Counted from the first letter of the stretch, positions 8,540 to 19,477 are shown. The stretch is 64,000 bases of DNA from Methylobacterium soli (GCF_008806385.1 NZ_VZZK01000002.1:248001-312000); one strand, 5' to 3'. A program made the numbers and translations. Notes: a model not told the origin generated them from the sequence alone.

Positions 8540-8884
8540 CTACTCCGATGCGGGGTTTGCCGGCTGCGGCGGCACGCCCTCGCTCGGCTGCGGGCCGTCA
8601 TAGCCCTCGATCACGATGAGGTCGGTCTCGGCCCCGCCCTTCTGCTTGGCGCGGGCGGCCTGGTAGGCCTCCGAGTGCCAGCAGGCCAGGGCATCCGCGT
8701 AGGTCGGGAACTCGATCACGACGTTGCGGGCCCGGGATCCGCCCGACACCGCCTCGAACGGGCCGCCGCGCACGAGGAAGCGCCCGCCGAACGCCTGGAA
8801 GGCGGCGCCGTTCGCCGCCGCGTAATCCTTGTAGGCCTCCGCGTCGCGCACATCGACCCGAACGATCCAGTAGCCTCGCGCCAT
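8540..8884 (-). CDS. DUF1330 domain protein
   Basis: The 114-aa protein matches the DUF1330 dimeric alpha/beta-barrel family: MARGYWIVRVDVRDAEAY at the start, RFLVRGG in the middle, and VIEFPTYADALACWHSEAYQ at about residues 56-76. Members form small ferredoxin-like barrels; their reactions are mostly unknown. The Pro-rich tail after residue 95 is dispensable in appearance. It starts 16 bases after the pyrF stop on the same strand, so it is likely cotranscribed with pyrF. Confidence 0.9.
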   Translation of the reverse strand: MARGYWIVRVDVRDAEAYKDYAAANGAAFQAFGGRFLVRGGPFEAVSGGSRARNVVIEFPTYADALACWHSEAYQAARAKQKGGAETDLIVIEGYDGPQPSEGVPPQPANPASE

Positions 8885-8900
8885 CTCGTTTCCCTCCTGA

Positions 8901-9587
8901 TCACGCCATCTCGGCGACGATGCGTTGCGCCACGGCCCGCGGATCGGCCGCGCCCGTGATCGGGCGACCGACGACCACGTGGTCGATTCCCGCCGCGCGG
9001 GCTTGGCCCGGCGTCATCACGCGTTTCTGGTCGCCGGTCTCGGCGCCGGCAGGGCGGATGCCCGGCGTGACGATGAGCCGTTCCGGACCGATCACGCTCC
9101 GGACGGAACCGGCCTCGATGGCGCTGCAGACGATGCCGTCGATGCCGGCCTCCATCGCCTGACGCGCGCGCTGCGCCACGAGGTCCGGCACCGGCAGGGC
9201 GTATCCCGCCTCGCGCGCATCCGCGGCGTCGTAGGAGGTCAGAACCGTGACGGCCAGGATCTTGGGGCCGGCCGCGCCGCGTCCCCGCACGGCGGCCCGC
9301 ATGGTCTGCGGGTAGGCATGCACGGTGAGGAAGGTCGCGCCGAGATCGGTGAGCGCGCGCACGCCCTCCTCGACCGTGTTGCCGATGTCGTGGAGCTTGA
9401 GATCGAGGAAGACCTTGAGGCCGCGGGCGGCGAGCTTCGGCACCAGCGCGAGGCCGCCCGCATAGGCCAGCCGGTAGCCGATCTTGTAGAAGGTCGCGCC
9501 GTCGCCGATCCGCTCGACCAGGGCCTCCGCCTCCCGCGGGTCGCCGAGGTCGAGGGCGACGATGAGGCGGTCGCGGGGATCGGTCAT
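8901..9587 (-). CDS. pyrF: Orotidine 5'-phosphate decarboxylase
   Basis: The 228-aa TIM-barrel enzyme converts OMP to UMP, the last step of de novo UMP synthesis. The active-site signature [10 protein letters not shown] carries Asp62, Lys64 and Asp67. Phosphate-binding motifs TPGIRP and VVGRPIT follow. ATG 9587 is preferred because the family sequence starts there ([14 protein letters not shown]) and GGAG lies just before it; the frame is open to 9614. Its stop is followed closely by DUF1330, and the UDG family gene lies upstream on the same strand. Confidence 0.96.
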   Translation of the reverse strand: MTDPRDRLIVALDLGDPREAEALVERIGDGATFYKIGYRLAYAGGLALVPKLAARGLKVFLDLKLHDIGNTVEEGVRALTDLGATFLTVHAYPQTMRAAVRGRGAAGPKILAVTVLTSYDAADAREAGYALPVPDLVAQRARQAMEAGIDGIVCSAIEAGSVRSVIGPERLIVTPGIRPAGAETGDQKRVMTPGQARAAGIDHVVVGRPITGAADPRAVAQRIVAEMA

Positions 9588-9618
9588 GGGCAAGCTCCGG
9601 GAAACGCCGGGCACCGAT

Positions 9619-10299
9619 TCACGCGCAGCGCGCCGGTGTCAATGCGCGGCCGCGGGGGAGTTCAGGGGCCTGCGGCTCCATCACCCGCGCCACCTCGCCC
9701 TTCAGCACCGGGAGCAGCTCGGCCTCGAACCAGGGGTGCCGCTTGAGCCAGCCATTGTTGCGCCAGGACGGATGGGGCAGCGGCAGGATGCGCGGGCGCC
9801 GCTCCTCGCGCAGGATCTCCCGCCAATGCAGGACCGTGCCGGTGAGACCGTCCTGGCGGCGGCCGAGATGCCAAGCCTGAGCGTATTGCCCGATGACGAG
9901 GATCAGATCGAGGTTCGGCAACCCGGCAAACAGCGCGCCGCGCCAGGTTTCCGCGCATTCGCGCCGCGGCGGCTTGTCGCCGCCCTTCGCGTCGAGGCCG
10001 GGAAAGCAGGCGCCCATCGGCACGATGGCGACGCGGGCCGCATCGTAGAAGGCGGGCTCGTCGAGGCCGAGCCAGGCGCGCAGGCGCATGCCGGACGGGT
10101 CCATGAAGGGCGTGCCGCTGCGATGCGCCCGCGTGCCCGGCGCCTGGCTGGCGATGCAGAGGCGCGCCGTGGCGCTTCCCTGCACGATCGGGCGCGGCTC
10201 CTGCGGCAGAGCTGCGCCGTAGCGCGGCGCATCCCGACAGAGGCGGCAGGCCCGCAGGCGGGCGGCGGTGTCGTCGAAGGATGTTCCGAGGGCGGGCAT
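9619..10299 (-). CDS. Uracil-DNA glycosylase family protein
   Basis: The 226-aa protein has the UDG superfamily layout: a water-activating motif region ([24 protein letters not shown]), a central [10 protein letters not shown] strand, and the C-terminal [10 protein letters not shown] motif with the conserved His. The N-terminal CRLC pair recalls the iron-sulfur UDGs but the full four-Cys set is not evident, so it belongs to the less studied branch of the superfamily. It would excise uracil or related bases from DNA, though activity is inferred. The gap to pyrF is 31 bases, which suggests cotranscription. Confidence 0.85.
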   Translation of the reverse strand: MPALGTSFDDTAARLRACRLCRDAPRYGAALPQEPRPIVQGSATARLCIASQAPGTRAHRSGTPFMDPSGMRLRAWLGLDEPAFYDAARVAIVPMGACFPGLDAKGGDKPPRRECAETWRGALFAGLPNLDLILVIGQYAQAWHLGRRQDGLTGTVLHWREILREERRPRILPLPHPSWRNNGWLKRHPWFEAELLPVLKGEVARVMEPQAPELPRGRALTPARCA

Positions 10300-10360
10300 G
10301 TCCGCCTGAGATGGGGCGCGGGGCCCCCCCTGCCCACGGCGCGTTTCGCCGCCCCCGAAC

Positions 10361-10391
10361 GAAAAGACGGCGCGGTGGAAGCCGCGCCGTC
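10361..10391 (-). terminator. Rho-independent terminator after the molybdenum hydroxylase genes
   Basis: GACGGCGCGG (10366-10375) and CCGCGCCGTC (10382-10391) form a perfect 10-bp stem with a 6-base loop. Read on the minus strand it is followed by TTTTC (10365-10361). It ends the transcript arriving from 10462. Confidence 0.8.
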
Positions 10392-10461
10392 GTGAGTTGG
10401 GTCGAAACCTTTGGGGAACCCCGAACCTGCGCCCGGCGCGCCCAGGCGTCTGTGCGTTTCC

Positions 10462-12678
10462 TCACACGCCCCGGAGGCTCGCGAGATCGAGGGGAAGCGA
10501 GCGCAGGCGCTGACCGGTGGCGGCGTAGATCGCGTTCGAGATCGCGGGCGCGAGCGTCGGCACGCCGGGCTCGCCGATGCCGGTGGGCGCGGCCTGCGAG
10601 GGCATGATGTGGACCTCGACCACCGGCATCTCGCTCATCCGGGTCGGCTCGTAGGTGTCGAAGTTGCGCTCCTGCACCACGCCGTCCGTGAGGGTGACGC
10701 GGTTGCGCAGAACCGCCGAGAGCGCGAACCCGACCGCACCCTCGACCTGCGCCCGGACCACGTCCGGCGTCACCGCGATGCCGACATCGACCGCCGCGAC
10801 GATGCGGTTCACCTTGATCTTGCCGGTCTCCACCGAGACGTCGGCCACCATGGCGACATAGGAGCCGAAGGATTCGTGCGCGGCGATGCCGAGCGCCCGG
10901 CCCTTGTCGGCCTTGACGGCGTCCCAGTTCGCCTTCTCGGCGGCGAGCTTCAGGACGCCGGAGAGCCGGGGCGCCGAGGCCAGCAGGGACAGCCGGTAGG
11001 CCAGGGGGTCGACGCTTGCCGCGTGGGCGAGCTCGTCGATGAACACCTCCATGGCCTGCGCCGTGTGGGTGTGCCCGACCGAGCGCCACCACAGAACCGG
11101 CACGCCCTCGCGGGCATTGTGCACCTCGAAGCGGTAGGCCGGCAGGGCATAGGGGGTGTCCGAGGCGCCCTCGACGGTGGTGCCGTCGATGCCGTTCTTG
11201 ACGATCATCGCCTCGAAGGGCGAGCCGATCATGATCGACTTGCCGACGACCACGTGCTGCCAGCCCGTGATCGCCCCCTTGGCATCGAGGCCGGCGCGCA
11301 GCTTGTGGAAGACGGTCGGGCGGTAATAGCCGCCCGTCATGTCGTCCTCGCGGGTCCAGACGAGGTGGACCGGCGCCTTGCCGCCCGTCGCCTTCATGAT
11401 GTGCGCCGCCTCGGCGAGGTAATCGGCGGTCGGCGTCGCGCGGCGGCCGAAGGAGCCGCCCGCCCATTGGGTGTGCAGCCGGACCTTGTCGGTGGTGACG
11501 CCGAGGATCGCCGCCACCACGGCCTGCTCGATGGTCTGGAGCTGGCAGCCGGCGAAGACGTCGTAGCTGCCGTCCGCCGCCCGCTCGATCGTGGCGTTGA
11601 GGGGCTCCATCGCCGCGTGGGCGAGGTACGGGAAGCTGAACTCCGCCTCCAGCACCTTGGCGGCCCCCTTGATGCCGGCCTCCGGATCCCCCCGCTCGGA
11701 GGCGACGAGACCGGGGCGCTTGGCCGTCTCGCGATACTCGGCCAGGATCGCGTCGGAGGAGCGCGCCTCGGCCGCCCCATCGTCCCACGTGACCACGAGG
11801 GCGTCGCGGCCCTTGCGCGCGGTCCAGGTGTCCTTGGCGATCACCGCGACGCCGCTCGGGATCGTCACGACGTCGAGGACGCCCTTCACGGCCCGCGCGG
11901 CCTTGTCGTCGACGCTCTTCACGGTGCCGCCGAAGCGCGGCGGGTGGGCCACCAGCGCGGTGACCTGGCCGGGGCGGCGGATGTCGAGGGAATAGATCGC
12001 GCTGCCATCGGTCTTGGCGACCGAGTCGAGGCGCGCGACCTTCGTGCCGATCAGGCGCCACTGGCTCGGGTCCTTGAGGCGCGGCTCCTGCGGCACCGGC
12101 AGGGTCGCGGCCGAGACCGCGAGCGCCCCGAAGCGGGCCTCGCGCTGCGAGGCGGCGTGGCGCACCACGCCCCGCACCACCACGATCTCGGAGACCGGAA
12201 CCTTCCACTGGAAGCTCGCGGCCGCCACCAGCATCTCGCGGGCGGCGGCGCCCGCCTTGCGCAGCTGGAACCAGGAATTGGCGATGGCGGTCGAGCCGCC
12301 GGTGCCCTGGACGGGCCCCATCAGCAGGTTGTTGTAGAGCGCCGCATCGGCGGGCGCGAATTCGGTGCGGACGCGAGACCAATCGGCGTCGAGTTCGTCG
12401 GCCAGGATCGCCGCGAGGCCGGTCGTGTTGCCCTGGCCCATGTCGAGATGCTTGATGATCACCGTGACGGTGTCGTCGGCGGCGATCCGCACGAAGGCGT
12501 TCGGCATCGCCTTGACGCTCGACAGATCGGGCGCTCCGGCCGCCCGGGCCGGATTCTTCAGATCGAGGCGGAAGCCGATGACGATGGCGCCCGTCGCGGC
12601 GGCGGCACCACCGAGGAAGCTGCGGCGGGAGACGCGCGGTGTGCGCGCTCCGGCCTTCGACCGACCGAGTGTCAGCAT
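10462..12678 (-). CDS. Molybdopterin-binding subunit of a xanthine dehydrogenase-family oxidoreductase (isoquinoline 1-oxidoreductase beta-like)
   Basis: The 738-aa large subunit starts with a Tat signal (SRRSFLGG at about residues 17-24 followed by a hydrophobic Ala/Gly stretch), so it is folded in the cytoplasm and exported. Molybdenum cofactor segments include DMGQGNTTG, QWAGGSFGRR, and the C-terminal GIGEPGVPTLAP with the catalytic Glu. It would hydroxylate an aldehyde or N-heterocycle in the periplasm. The partner is the 2Fe-2S subunit directly upstream; no FAD subunit is present, so electrons probably go to a cytochrome or quinone. The exact substrate cannot be told. The IorB label is by overall organisation. 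Confidence 0.9.
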   Translation of the reverse strand: MLTLGRSKAGARTPRVSRRSFLGGAAAATGAIVIGFRLDLKNPARAAGAPDLSSVKAMPNAFVRIAADDTVTVIIKHLDMGQGNTTGLAAILADELDADWSRVRTEFAPADAALYNNLLMGPVQGTGGSTAIANSWFQLRKAGAAAREMLVAAASFQWKVPVSEIVVVRGVVRHAASQREARFGALAVSAATLPVPQEPRLKDPSQWRLIGTKVARLDSVAKTDGSAIYSLDIRRPGQVTALVAHPPRFGGTVKSVDDKAARAVKGVLDVVTIPSGVAVIAKDTWTARKGRDALVVTWDDGAAEARSSDAILAEYRETAKRPGLVASERGDPEAGIKGAAKVLEAEFSFPYLAHAAMEPLNATIERAADGSYDVFAGCQLQTIEQAVVAAILGVTTDKVRLHTQWAGGSFGRRATPTADYLAEAAHIMKATGGKAPVHLVWTREDDMTGGYYRPTVFHKLRAGLDAKGAITGWQHVVVGKSIMIGSPFEAMIVKNGIDGTTVEGASDTPYALPAYRFEVHNAREGVPVLWWRSVGHTHTAQAMEVFIDELAHAASVDPLAYRLSLLASAPRLSGVLKLAAEKANWDAVKADKGRALGIAAHESFGSYVAMVADVSVETGKIKVNRIVAAVDVGIAVTPDVVRAQVEGAVGFALSAVLRNRVTLTDGVVQERNFDTYEPTRMSEMPVVEVHIMPSQAAPTGIGEPGVPTLAPAISNAIYAATGQRLRSLPLDLASLRGV

Positions 12679-12709
12679 GGGGTTGCTCCAGTCAGGGCGA
12701 ATGCGGGGA

Positions 12710-13165
12710 TCAGGCGAGGGTGCGCGCGGCTTCGTGGATCGCCGCGCGGATGCGCTGGTAGGTGCCGCAGCGGCAGATATTGCCGTCCATGGCCCCCTCG
12801 ATATCGGCGTCGGTCGGCTTCGGGTTGTCGCTCAGGAGGCCGATGGCCGACATGATCTGGCCGGATTGGCAGTAGCCGCACTGCACCACGTCGAGCTTGC
12901 GCCACGCGCCCTGGACCGCCTCGGCAACCCGACCAGACACGCCCTCGATCGTCGTGACCTTGGCCTCGCCGACATCCTTGATCGCGGTCTGGCAGGAGCG
13001 CACCGGCTGCCCGTCCAGATGGACCGTGCAGGCGCCGCACTGGGCGATGCCGCAGCCATACTTGGTGCCCGTCTTGTCGAGGTGGTCGCGCAGGACCCAG
13101 AGGAGCGGCGTCTCGGGGTCGGCATCGACCTCGTGAGAGACCCCGTTGACGGTCAGCTTCAGCAT
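12710..13165 (-). CDS. (2Fe-2S)-binding subunit of the molybdenum hydroxylase (isoquinoline 1-oxidoreductase alpha-like)
   Basis: The 151-aa protein carries two 2Fe-2S clusters. The N-terminal plant-type cluster is [12 protein letters not shown] with a fourth Cys in VRSC. The C-terminal helical cluster is CGYCQSGQ with NICRCGTY. It has no signal peptide and is probably exported with the Tat-tagged large subunit. ATG 13165 is backed by a GGAGGGG ribosome site; the frame is open to 13363 but the extra part is not conserved in character. It lies 31 bases before the large subunit gene and forms an operon with it. Confidence 0.93.
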   Translation of the reverse strand: MLKLTVNGVSHEVDADPETPLLWVLRDHLDKTGTKYGCGIAQCGACTVHLDGQPVRSCQTAIKDVGEAKVTTIEGVSGRVAEAVQGAWRKLDVVQCGYCQSGQIMSAIGLLSDNPKPTDADIEGAMDGNICRCGTYQRIRAAIHEAARTLA

Positions 13166-13412
13166 CGCATGCCCCTCCGGATCGAGCCTTGACCGATCAG
13201 CGCTAGTCCCGCGACGCAAGTTGAAGATGTGCGTCGTCGCACCTTGCACGCCCAGGATCGTGGCCGGCGCGCATCGGTGACGAAACTGTTGAGAATGCCG
13301 CCGATCCCGGCAGGCCGTTCTTAACACATCCGTCCCATCCTGAACGGTGTCGCGCCTCGACACCTCTGCGATTGCCCGATCCCAGGTTCCTCACGCGTAG
13401 CATCCTGACCTG

Positions 13413-14942
<1,530 letters not shown>

Positions 14943-14998
14943 TCGGCGCCTGATCCGCCGCCCGGCCGCCCTATCGGCGCTCCGGGCCGCGGCGTGCC

Positions 14999-16021
14999 TC
15001 ATCCCTCCGATCGGCCGGAAATTCCGGCCTGCGCGAAGGTCGCCATGTCGCGGTGGCAGGCCAGCGCCCCCTTGAGGAGGCCGAGCGCCATCGCGGCGCC
15101 CGACCCCTCGCCGAGGCGCATGCCGAGCGCCAGGAGCGGCACGAGGCCGAGGCGCTCCAGCACGTCCGCATGCGCGCCCTCGGCCGAGACGTGGCCCGCG
15201 AGGCAATGGTCGAGGGCGGACGGGTCGATCGCGTGCAGGATCGCGGCGGCCGCGGTCGCGACGTAGCCGTCGAGGACCACCGGCACGCGCTGGAGGCGCG
15301 CGGCCAGGATCGCGCCCGCCATCGCGGCGATCTCGCGCCCGCCGAGGCGGGCCAGCACCTCCAGCGGATCGTCGAGATGGCCCGCATGATGGGCGAGCGC
15401 CGCCTCGACGGCCGCGACCTTGCGGCCGATGCCGGCCGCGTCGACGCCGGTGCCGCGGCCGACCCAGTGCGCGGCCTCGCCCCCGAACAGGGCCGCGTAG
15501 ATCGCCGCCGCGATGGTGGTGTTGCCGATGCCCATCTCGCCGACGGCGAGGCAATCGGTGCCGGCCGCCACCGCCTCCATGCCGAAGGCCATGGTGGCGA
15601 CGCAGGCCTTCTCGTCGAAGGCCGGCCCCAGCGTGATGTCGCCCGTCGGCAGGTCGATGGCGAGGTCGAACACTTTGAAGCCGAGGCCGTAGGCGGCGCA
15701 GATCTGGTTGATCGCAGCGCCCCCGGCCGCGAAATTCTCGAGCATCTGGCGGTTCACCGCGTCCGGAAAGGCCGAGACGCCCCGCGCCGTGACGCCGTGG
15801 CTTCCCGCGAAGACGCAGACCAGCGGCCGATCGAGGCTCGGGCCGCCCTTGCCCTGCCAGGCGCCGAGCCACGCGACGAGGTGCTCGAGGCGCCCGAGCG
15901 CGCCGGCGGGTTTCGTCAGGCTCGCCTCGCGCTCGGCGATCATCTCCGCCGCCGCGCGATCCGGTCCGGGCATCGACGCGATCAGGCGGCGGATGTCGGC
16001 GAACGGGCTCTCCTCGGTCAT
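14999..16021 (-). CDS. cobT: Nicotinate-nucleotide-dimethylbenzimidazole phosphoribosyltransferase
   Basis: The 340-aa cytoplasmic enzyme makes alpha-ribazole phosphate from nicotinate mononucleotide and the lower-ligand base for cobalamin. Family motifs are visible: SLTKPAGALGRLE, FAGSHGVTARGVS, EMGIGNTT, and the active-site Glu near GMRLGEGSGAAMAL. ATG 16021 gives the normal length; the longer open frame to 16219 is not family-like. It is divergent from cobS, whose product uses the alpha-ribazole, across 151 bases that contain a strong hairpin. Confidence 0.96.
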   Translation of the reverse strand: MTEESPFADIRRLIASMPGPDRAAAEMIAEREASLTKPAGALGRLEHLVAWLGAWQGKGGPSLDRPLVCVFAGSHGVTARGVSAFPDAVNRQMLENFAAGGAAINQICAAYGLGFKVFDLAIDLPTGDITLGPAFDEKACVATMAFGMEAVAAGTDCLAVGEMGIGNTTIAAAIYAALFGGEAAHWVGRGTGVDAAGIGRKVAAVEAALAHHAGHLDDPLEVLARLGGREIAAMAGAILAARLQRVPVVLDGYVATAAAAILHAIDPSALDHCLAGHVSAEGAHADVLERLGLVPLLALGMRLGEGSGAAMALGLLKGALACHRDMATFAQAGISGRSEG

Positions 16022-16068
16022 GGCGCTCTCTGGGTCATGGGATCGTAAGGGTTCAGGGTCGGCTTGGG

Positions 16069-16106
16069 GGCGACGATGCCCGAACAAACCTGTGGGCATC
16101 GCCGCC
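16069..16106. promoter_or_regulatory. Strong hairpin in the cobT-cobS divergent gap
   Basis: GGCGACGATGCCC (16069-16081) pairs with GGGCATCGCCGCC (16094-16106) at 12 of 13 positions around a 12-base loop. It is a candidate operator or transcript leader structure for either gene. The region is too short for, and lacks the conserved boxes of, a cobalamin riboswitch. Confidence 0.45.
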
Positions 16107-16172
16107 CCGATCGAGGGCCGCCCCGGACGGGAGCTATAACGGGGCCGGCGACAGGGGTGAAGGCGAGGCGTG

Positions 16173-17006
16173 ATGGGCGAGAGTTCGGGCGGCCCGGGCG
16201 ACGGCAACCTGCCGGGCATCGACCTCGCCTACGACCTCGCCGCCTGCCTGCGCTTCTACTCGCGGCTGCCCGTGCCCCGGCTCCCCGGCGAGCCCGACCC
16301 GCACGCGACCCCGGATTTCCGCAGGGTGCCCCGGATGCTGCCGGTCGCGGGGGTGATCCTCGCGCTGCCGGCGGCCCTCGTCCTCGTCGCCGCCAAGGGG
16401 CTGGGCCTCGGACCGTTCCTGGCCGCCACCCTCGCGGTGACCTTTGCGGCCCTCGTCACCGGCGCGCTGCACGAGGATGGGCTGGCCGACCTCGCCGACG
16501 GGTTCGGGGGCGGGACAACCCGCGAGCGGCGCCTCGAGATCATGCGCGACAGCCGCATCGGGAGCTACGGGGGCGTCGCGCTGGTTCTGAGCCTGGCCCT
16601 GCGCATCGGCGCCCTGGCGACGCTCCTCGACCGGACCGGCGCCGTCTCGTCGGCCGTCGCGCTCGTCCTGGCCGCGAGTCTGTCGCGGGTCGCGGCCCTC
16701 GCCCCGATGGTGCTCCTCGCGCCGGCCCGGCCCGGGGGCGCGAGTGCCGCCGTGGGGCGGCCCAGCAAGGCCAGTGTCGGGATCGCGGCCGGGATCGGCC
16801 TCGCCCTGGCGCTCCTCGGCCTTCCTGTCGGTCTGCCGCTCGCGGGGCTCGTGCTGATGCCGCTCCTGGCGCTCACCGCGTCCCTCGTCCTGAGCGGGAT
16901 CGCCCAGGCCAAGATCGGCGGCCAGACCGGCGACGTGATCGGCGCCTGCCAGCAGGTCGCCGAGATCGCGGCCCTGCTCGGGCTGATCCTGGCCGTTCCG
17001 ACATGA
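16173..17006 (+). CDS. cobS: Adenosylcobinamide-GDP ribazoletransferase (cobalamin synthase)
   Basis: The integral membrane enzyme joins adenosylcobinamide-GDP and alpha-ribazole in the last step of cobalamin assembly. Motifs are HEDGLADLADGFGGG (metal binding) at about residues 100-115, MRDSRIGSYG, and the C-terminal GQTGDVIGACQ. Several hydrophobic segments cover residues 50-100, 130-180 and 195-235. Start choice is between GTG 16170 and the adjacent ATG 16173; AGGCGAGG lies upstream of both. It is divergent from cobT and is followed by DUF1289 after 58 bases. Confidence 0.95.
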   Translation: MGESSGGPGDGNLPGIDLAYDLAACLRFYSRLPVPRLPGEPDPHATPDFRRVPRMLPVAGVILALPAALVLVAAKGLGLGPFLAATLAVTFAALVTGALHEDGLADLADGFGGGTTRERRLEIMRDSRIGSYGGVALVLSLALRIGALATLLDRTGAVSSAVALVLAASLSRVAALAPMVLLAPARPGGASAAVGRPSKASVGIAAGIGLALALLGLPVGLPLAGLVLMPLLALTASLVLSGIAQAKIGGQTGDVIGACQQVAEIAALLGLILAVPT

Positions 17007-17064
17007 CGCGTCCGCTCGCGGTGGGCTTGATCGGGATGCGGCGTTGCGGGCATGGACGAGCATT

Positions 17065-17283
17065 ATGAACCTGCCGCCACGCCCGAAACCATCCAGCCCC
17101 TGCACCAAGGTCTGCGTCCTCGACGCGGCCACCGGCCTCTGCGAAGGCTGCGGACGCACCCGCGACGAGATCGCCCTCTGGGGATCGCTGTCCGAGGCGC
17201 AGCGCCGCAGCATCATGGCGGGCCTCGAAGCGCGGCTGCAGCGTGCCTATCTCGAAGGTGCGGAGGTGCCGGCGGCCACATGA
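17065..17283 (+). CDS. DUF1289 domain protein
   Basis: The 72-aa protein has the DUF1289 pattern: SPCTKVCVLDAATGLCEGCGRTRDEIALW, with four Cys that look like a small metal site. The function of the family is not established. ATG 17065 is preferred over the longer frame from 17044, because the conserved part begins just downstream. Its stop overlaps the start of the aspartic protease by four bases (ATGA), so the two are translationally coupled. Confidence 0.88.
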   Translation: MNLPPRPKPSSPCTKVCVLDAATGLCEGCGRTRDEIALWGSLSEAQRRSIMAGLEARLQRAYLEGAEVPAAT

Positions 17284-17972
17284 TGTATCTCGGGCTCATC
17301 GCTCTCGCTCTGGTGCTCGTCATCCTGGTCGCCATGGACGGGAGCAGCCGCATCGGAGGCGTGATCGAACCCGACCAGCTCGCCGGACTCGCCTGGGGCG
17401 GCACCATCCTGGCCCTCGTGGTGGCGGGATTCTGGCACCAGTTCCGCGACCGGATGGGCCAAAACCTGCGATACCTGCTGATCTGGGCGCTCCTCGGCCT
17501 CGCCTGCCTGGCCGCCTATTCCTACCGCGACCAGTTCCGGGAGGTCGGGGCCCGCGTCATGGGCGAGTTGCGGCCCGGCTTCGCGTCGGTCGGCCCGGGC
17601 GGCACCGTCACGATCACGCGGCGCGCGGACGGGCCCTTCGCGGTCCGGGCCGAGGTGAACGGGCAGGCCCAGAGCTTCACCTTCGACACGGGGGCGAGCG
17701 CCGTGGTGCTCACCGCCGAGAACGCGGCCGCGCTCGGCATCCGCCCGGCCGAGCGTGACTTCTCGACCCGGGTCACGACCGCCAACGGCGTCACCTTCGC
17801 GGCGCCGATCTACCTCGACAGCCTCCGGATCGGGCCGATCACCGAGCGGCGCGTCGCCGCCATGGTGAGCCGGCCCGGCGCCCTCTCGGACAATCTCCTC
17901 GGCCAGAGCTTCCTGAGCCGCCTGCCCTCCTACGAGGTGCGCGGCGACCGGCTGATCCTGCAGGGGCGCTGA
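17280..17972 (+). CDS. Membrane-anchored retropepsin-like aspartic protease (TIGR02281 type)
   Basis: The 230-aa protein has two or three N-terminal membrane segments (about residues 3-20, 35-50 and 62-78) and a single retropepsin-like domain with the catalytic FDTGAS at about residue 138. The flap and core strands follow (VVLTAENAAALGI, LLGQSFLSRL). Such single-domain proteases of alphaproteobacteria act as dimers; substrates are mostly unknown. ATG 17280 is doubled by ATG 17283. It overlaps the DUF1289 stop. It converges on dusA. Confidence 0.9.
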   Translation: MMYLGLIALALVLVILVAMDGSSRIGGVIEPDQLAGLAWGGTILALVVAGFWHQFRDRMGQNLRYLLIWALLGLACLAAYSYRDQFREVGARVMGELRPGFASVGPGGTVTITRRADGPFAVRAEVNGQAQSFTFDTGASAVVLTAENAAALGIRPAERDFSTRVTTANGVTFAAPIYLDSLRIGPITERRVAAMVSRPGALSDNLLGQSFLSRLPSYEVRGDRLILQGR

Positions 17973-17993
17973 GCGCCCCGTCGGGTCCCCGGA

Positions 17994-19007
17994 TCAGGCC
18001 GCCTCCGGCATCTCGCGCGAGACCAGCGACACGGCCTCCCGCAGGGTCGCGAGGCCGGCCTCCGCCCGAATGCCGTGGGTGGCGAGATGGCGCCGATAGG
18101 CCCGGGCGCCGGGTCGGCCGTTGAACAGGCCGAGCATGTGCCGGGTCAGGCTGTGCAGGCGGGTGCCTCCGGCCAAGGCCTCGGCGATGTAGGGCGCGTA
18201 GGCCTCGATCGCCTCGAAGGCGTCGGCGACCGGGGCCGGCACGCCGAAAAGCTCAGGGTCTACCGCGATGAGGCAAGCCGGCTCGCCGTAGGCGGCGCGG
18301 CCCATCATCACGCCGTCGACGGCGTCGAGATGCGCGCGGGCCTGCGCCACCGTGGCGATGCCGCCGTTGACGGCGATCGGCAGATCCGGCCGGGCGCGTT
18401 TGAGGCGCACCACCCGCCCGTAATCGAGGGGCGGCACGTCGCGGTTCTCCTTCGGCGACAGGCCCTGCAGCCAGGCCTTGCGCGCGTGGACCACGAGCCC
18501 GTCGGCTCCGGCCCGCACCACCGTGTCGGCGAGGCAGTCGAGGGCCGTCTCGGCGTCCTGATTGTCGACGCCGATGCGGCACTTCACCGTCACCGGCACC
18601 GACACGGCCGCCTTCATGGCCGCGACGCAATCGCCGACCAGCGCAGGCTCGCGCATCAGGCAGGCGCCGAAGCGCCCCTCCTGCACCCGGTCGGAGGGGC
18701 AGCCGACATTGAGGTTGATCTCGTCGTAGCCGTATTCCTCGGCGATCCGCGCCGCCGCGGCGAGGTCGCCCGGGTTCGAGCCGCCGAGCTGCACCGCCAC
18801 CGGATGCTCGCGATCCGAGAAGCCGAGCAGGCGCTCGCGCGGCCCGTGCAGCACCGCGCCCGTCGTCACCATCTCGGTGTAGAGGCGGGCGCGCCGCGAC
18901 AGGACGCGATGGAATGCCCGGCAATGCCGGTCGGTCCAGTCCATCATGGGCGCAACGCTGAACCGCCACCCGTTGAGATCGCTGGATAATCGTTCGCTGA
19001 CGGTCAC
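17994..19007 (-). CDS. dusA: tRNA-dihydrouridine synthase A
   Basis: The 337-aa FMN enzyme reduces uridines in the tRNA D-loop. Visible are the FMN-barrel start SVAPMMDWTDRHCRAFHR, the catalytic-Cys region NLNVGCPSDRVQEGRFGACLM, the VKCRIGVDNQD strand, HARKAWLQGLSPKENR typical of DusA, and NGGIATVAQA with MMGRAAYG for phosphate binding. A GTG start at 19007 gives the usual length; the open frame extends to 19163 without family resemblance. It is a single gene on this strand. Confidence 0.95.
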   Translation of the reverse strand: MTVSERLSSDLNGWRFSVAPMMDWTDRHCRAFHRVLSRRARLYTEMVTTGAVLHGPRERLLGFSDREHPVAVQLGGSNPGDLAAAARIAEEYGYDEINLNVGCPSDRVQEGRFGACLMREPALVGDCVAAMKAAVSVPVTVKCRIGVDNQDAETALDCLADTVVRAGADGLVVHARKAWLQGLSPKENRDVPPLDYGRVVRLKRARPDLPIAVNGGIATVAQARAHLDAVDGVMMGRAAYGEPACLIAVDPELFGVPAPVADAFEAIEAYAPYIAEALAGGTRLHSLTRHMLGLFNGRPGARAYRRHLATHGIRAEAGLATLREAVSLVSREMPEAA

Positions 19008-19477
19008 TGGTCGTCCATCTGGTGCGGCACCCTTGCCTCGTCGCCTCTCAGGGCCTCCCGCGTGATCCAGGGCCCGGCGATCCGGTCCCTCGGGCGCATG
19101 GCGGGCCAAGAGGCAGGGGCGGATGGGGACCATCGTTGCGCGGCCGAGGACGGGCGGCGGCACGAGATACCATGCGCAAGGGGGTCGTCAAAAGAGAGGG
19201 GCCGGCTCGACGCGAGACCAGGACCATCGACCGGAGCGACACCGTCACCCGCGCGCCGTCGCAGCGGCGGCCCGCGGGATCGGTGCGGTCCATCACAAAT
19301 CGTGCGCACCCCGCCTCAACGTCGCCGCGACGGCCGAGGCGTCGCGCCCGGCAAGCCGGGGCGAGAGAGCGGGCTGGCCAGGATCGGGGGGAAACCGGCC
19401 AGCCCGCCTGTCGCGCCGGTTGGGACCGGATAGGACGCGACACCCGAATTGACGCGCCCATGCGCCTCTGTAATCCG
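19008..19477. other. Gene-free stretch between dusA and the DUF6894 gene
   Basis: About 470 bases lack a convincing gene. Open frames exist on both strands but are Arg/Pro/Gly-rich shadows without ribosome sites. It marks the left edge of the gene-poor region around the tRNA-Ser. Confidence 0.5.

Noticed and set aside
12710..13363. Longer start of the 2Fe-2S subunit at 13363
   Set aside because: The first 66 residues look non-coding, and the ATG at 13165 has a strong ribosome site.
16022..16172. Cobalamin riboswitch between cobT and cobS
   Set aside because: The gap is too short and lacks the conserved B12 box; only a simple hairpin is present.
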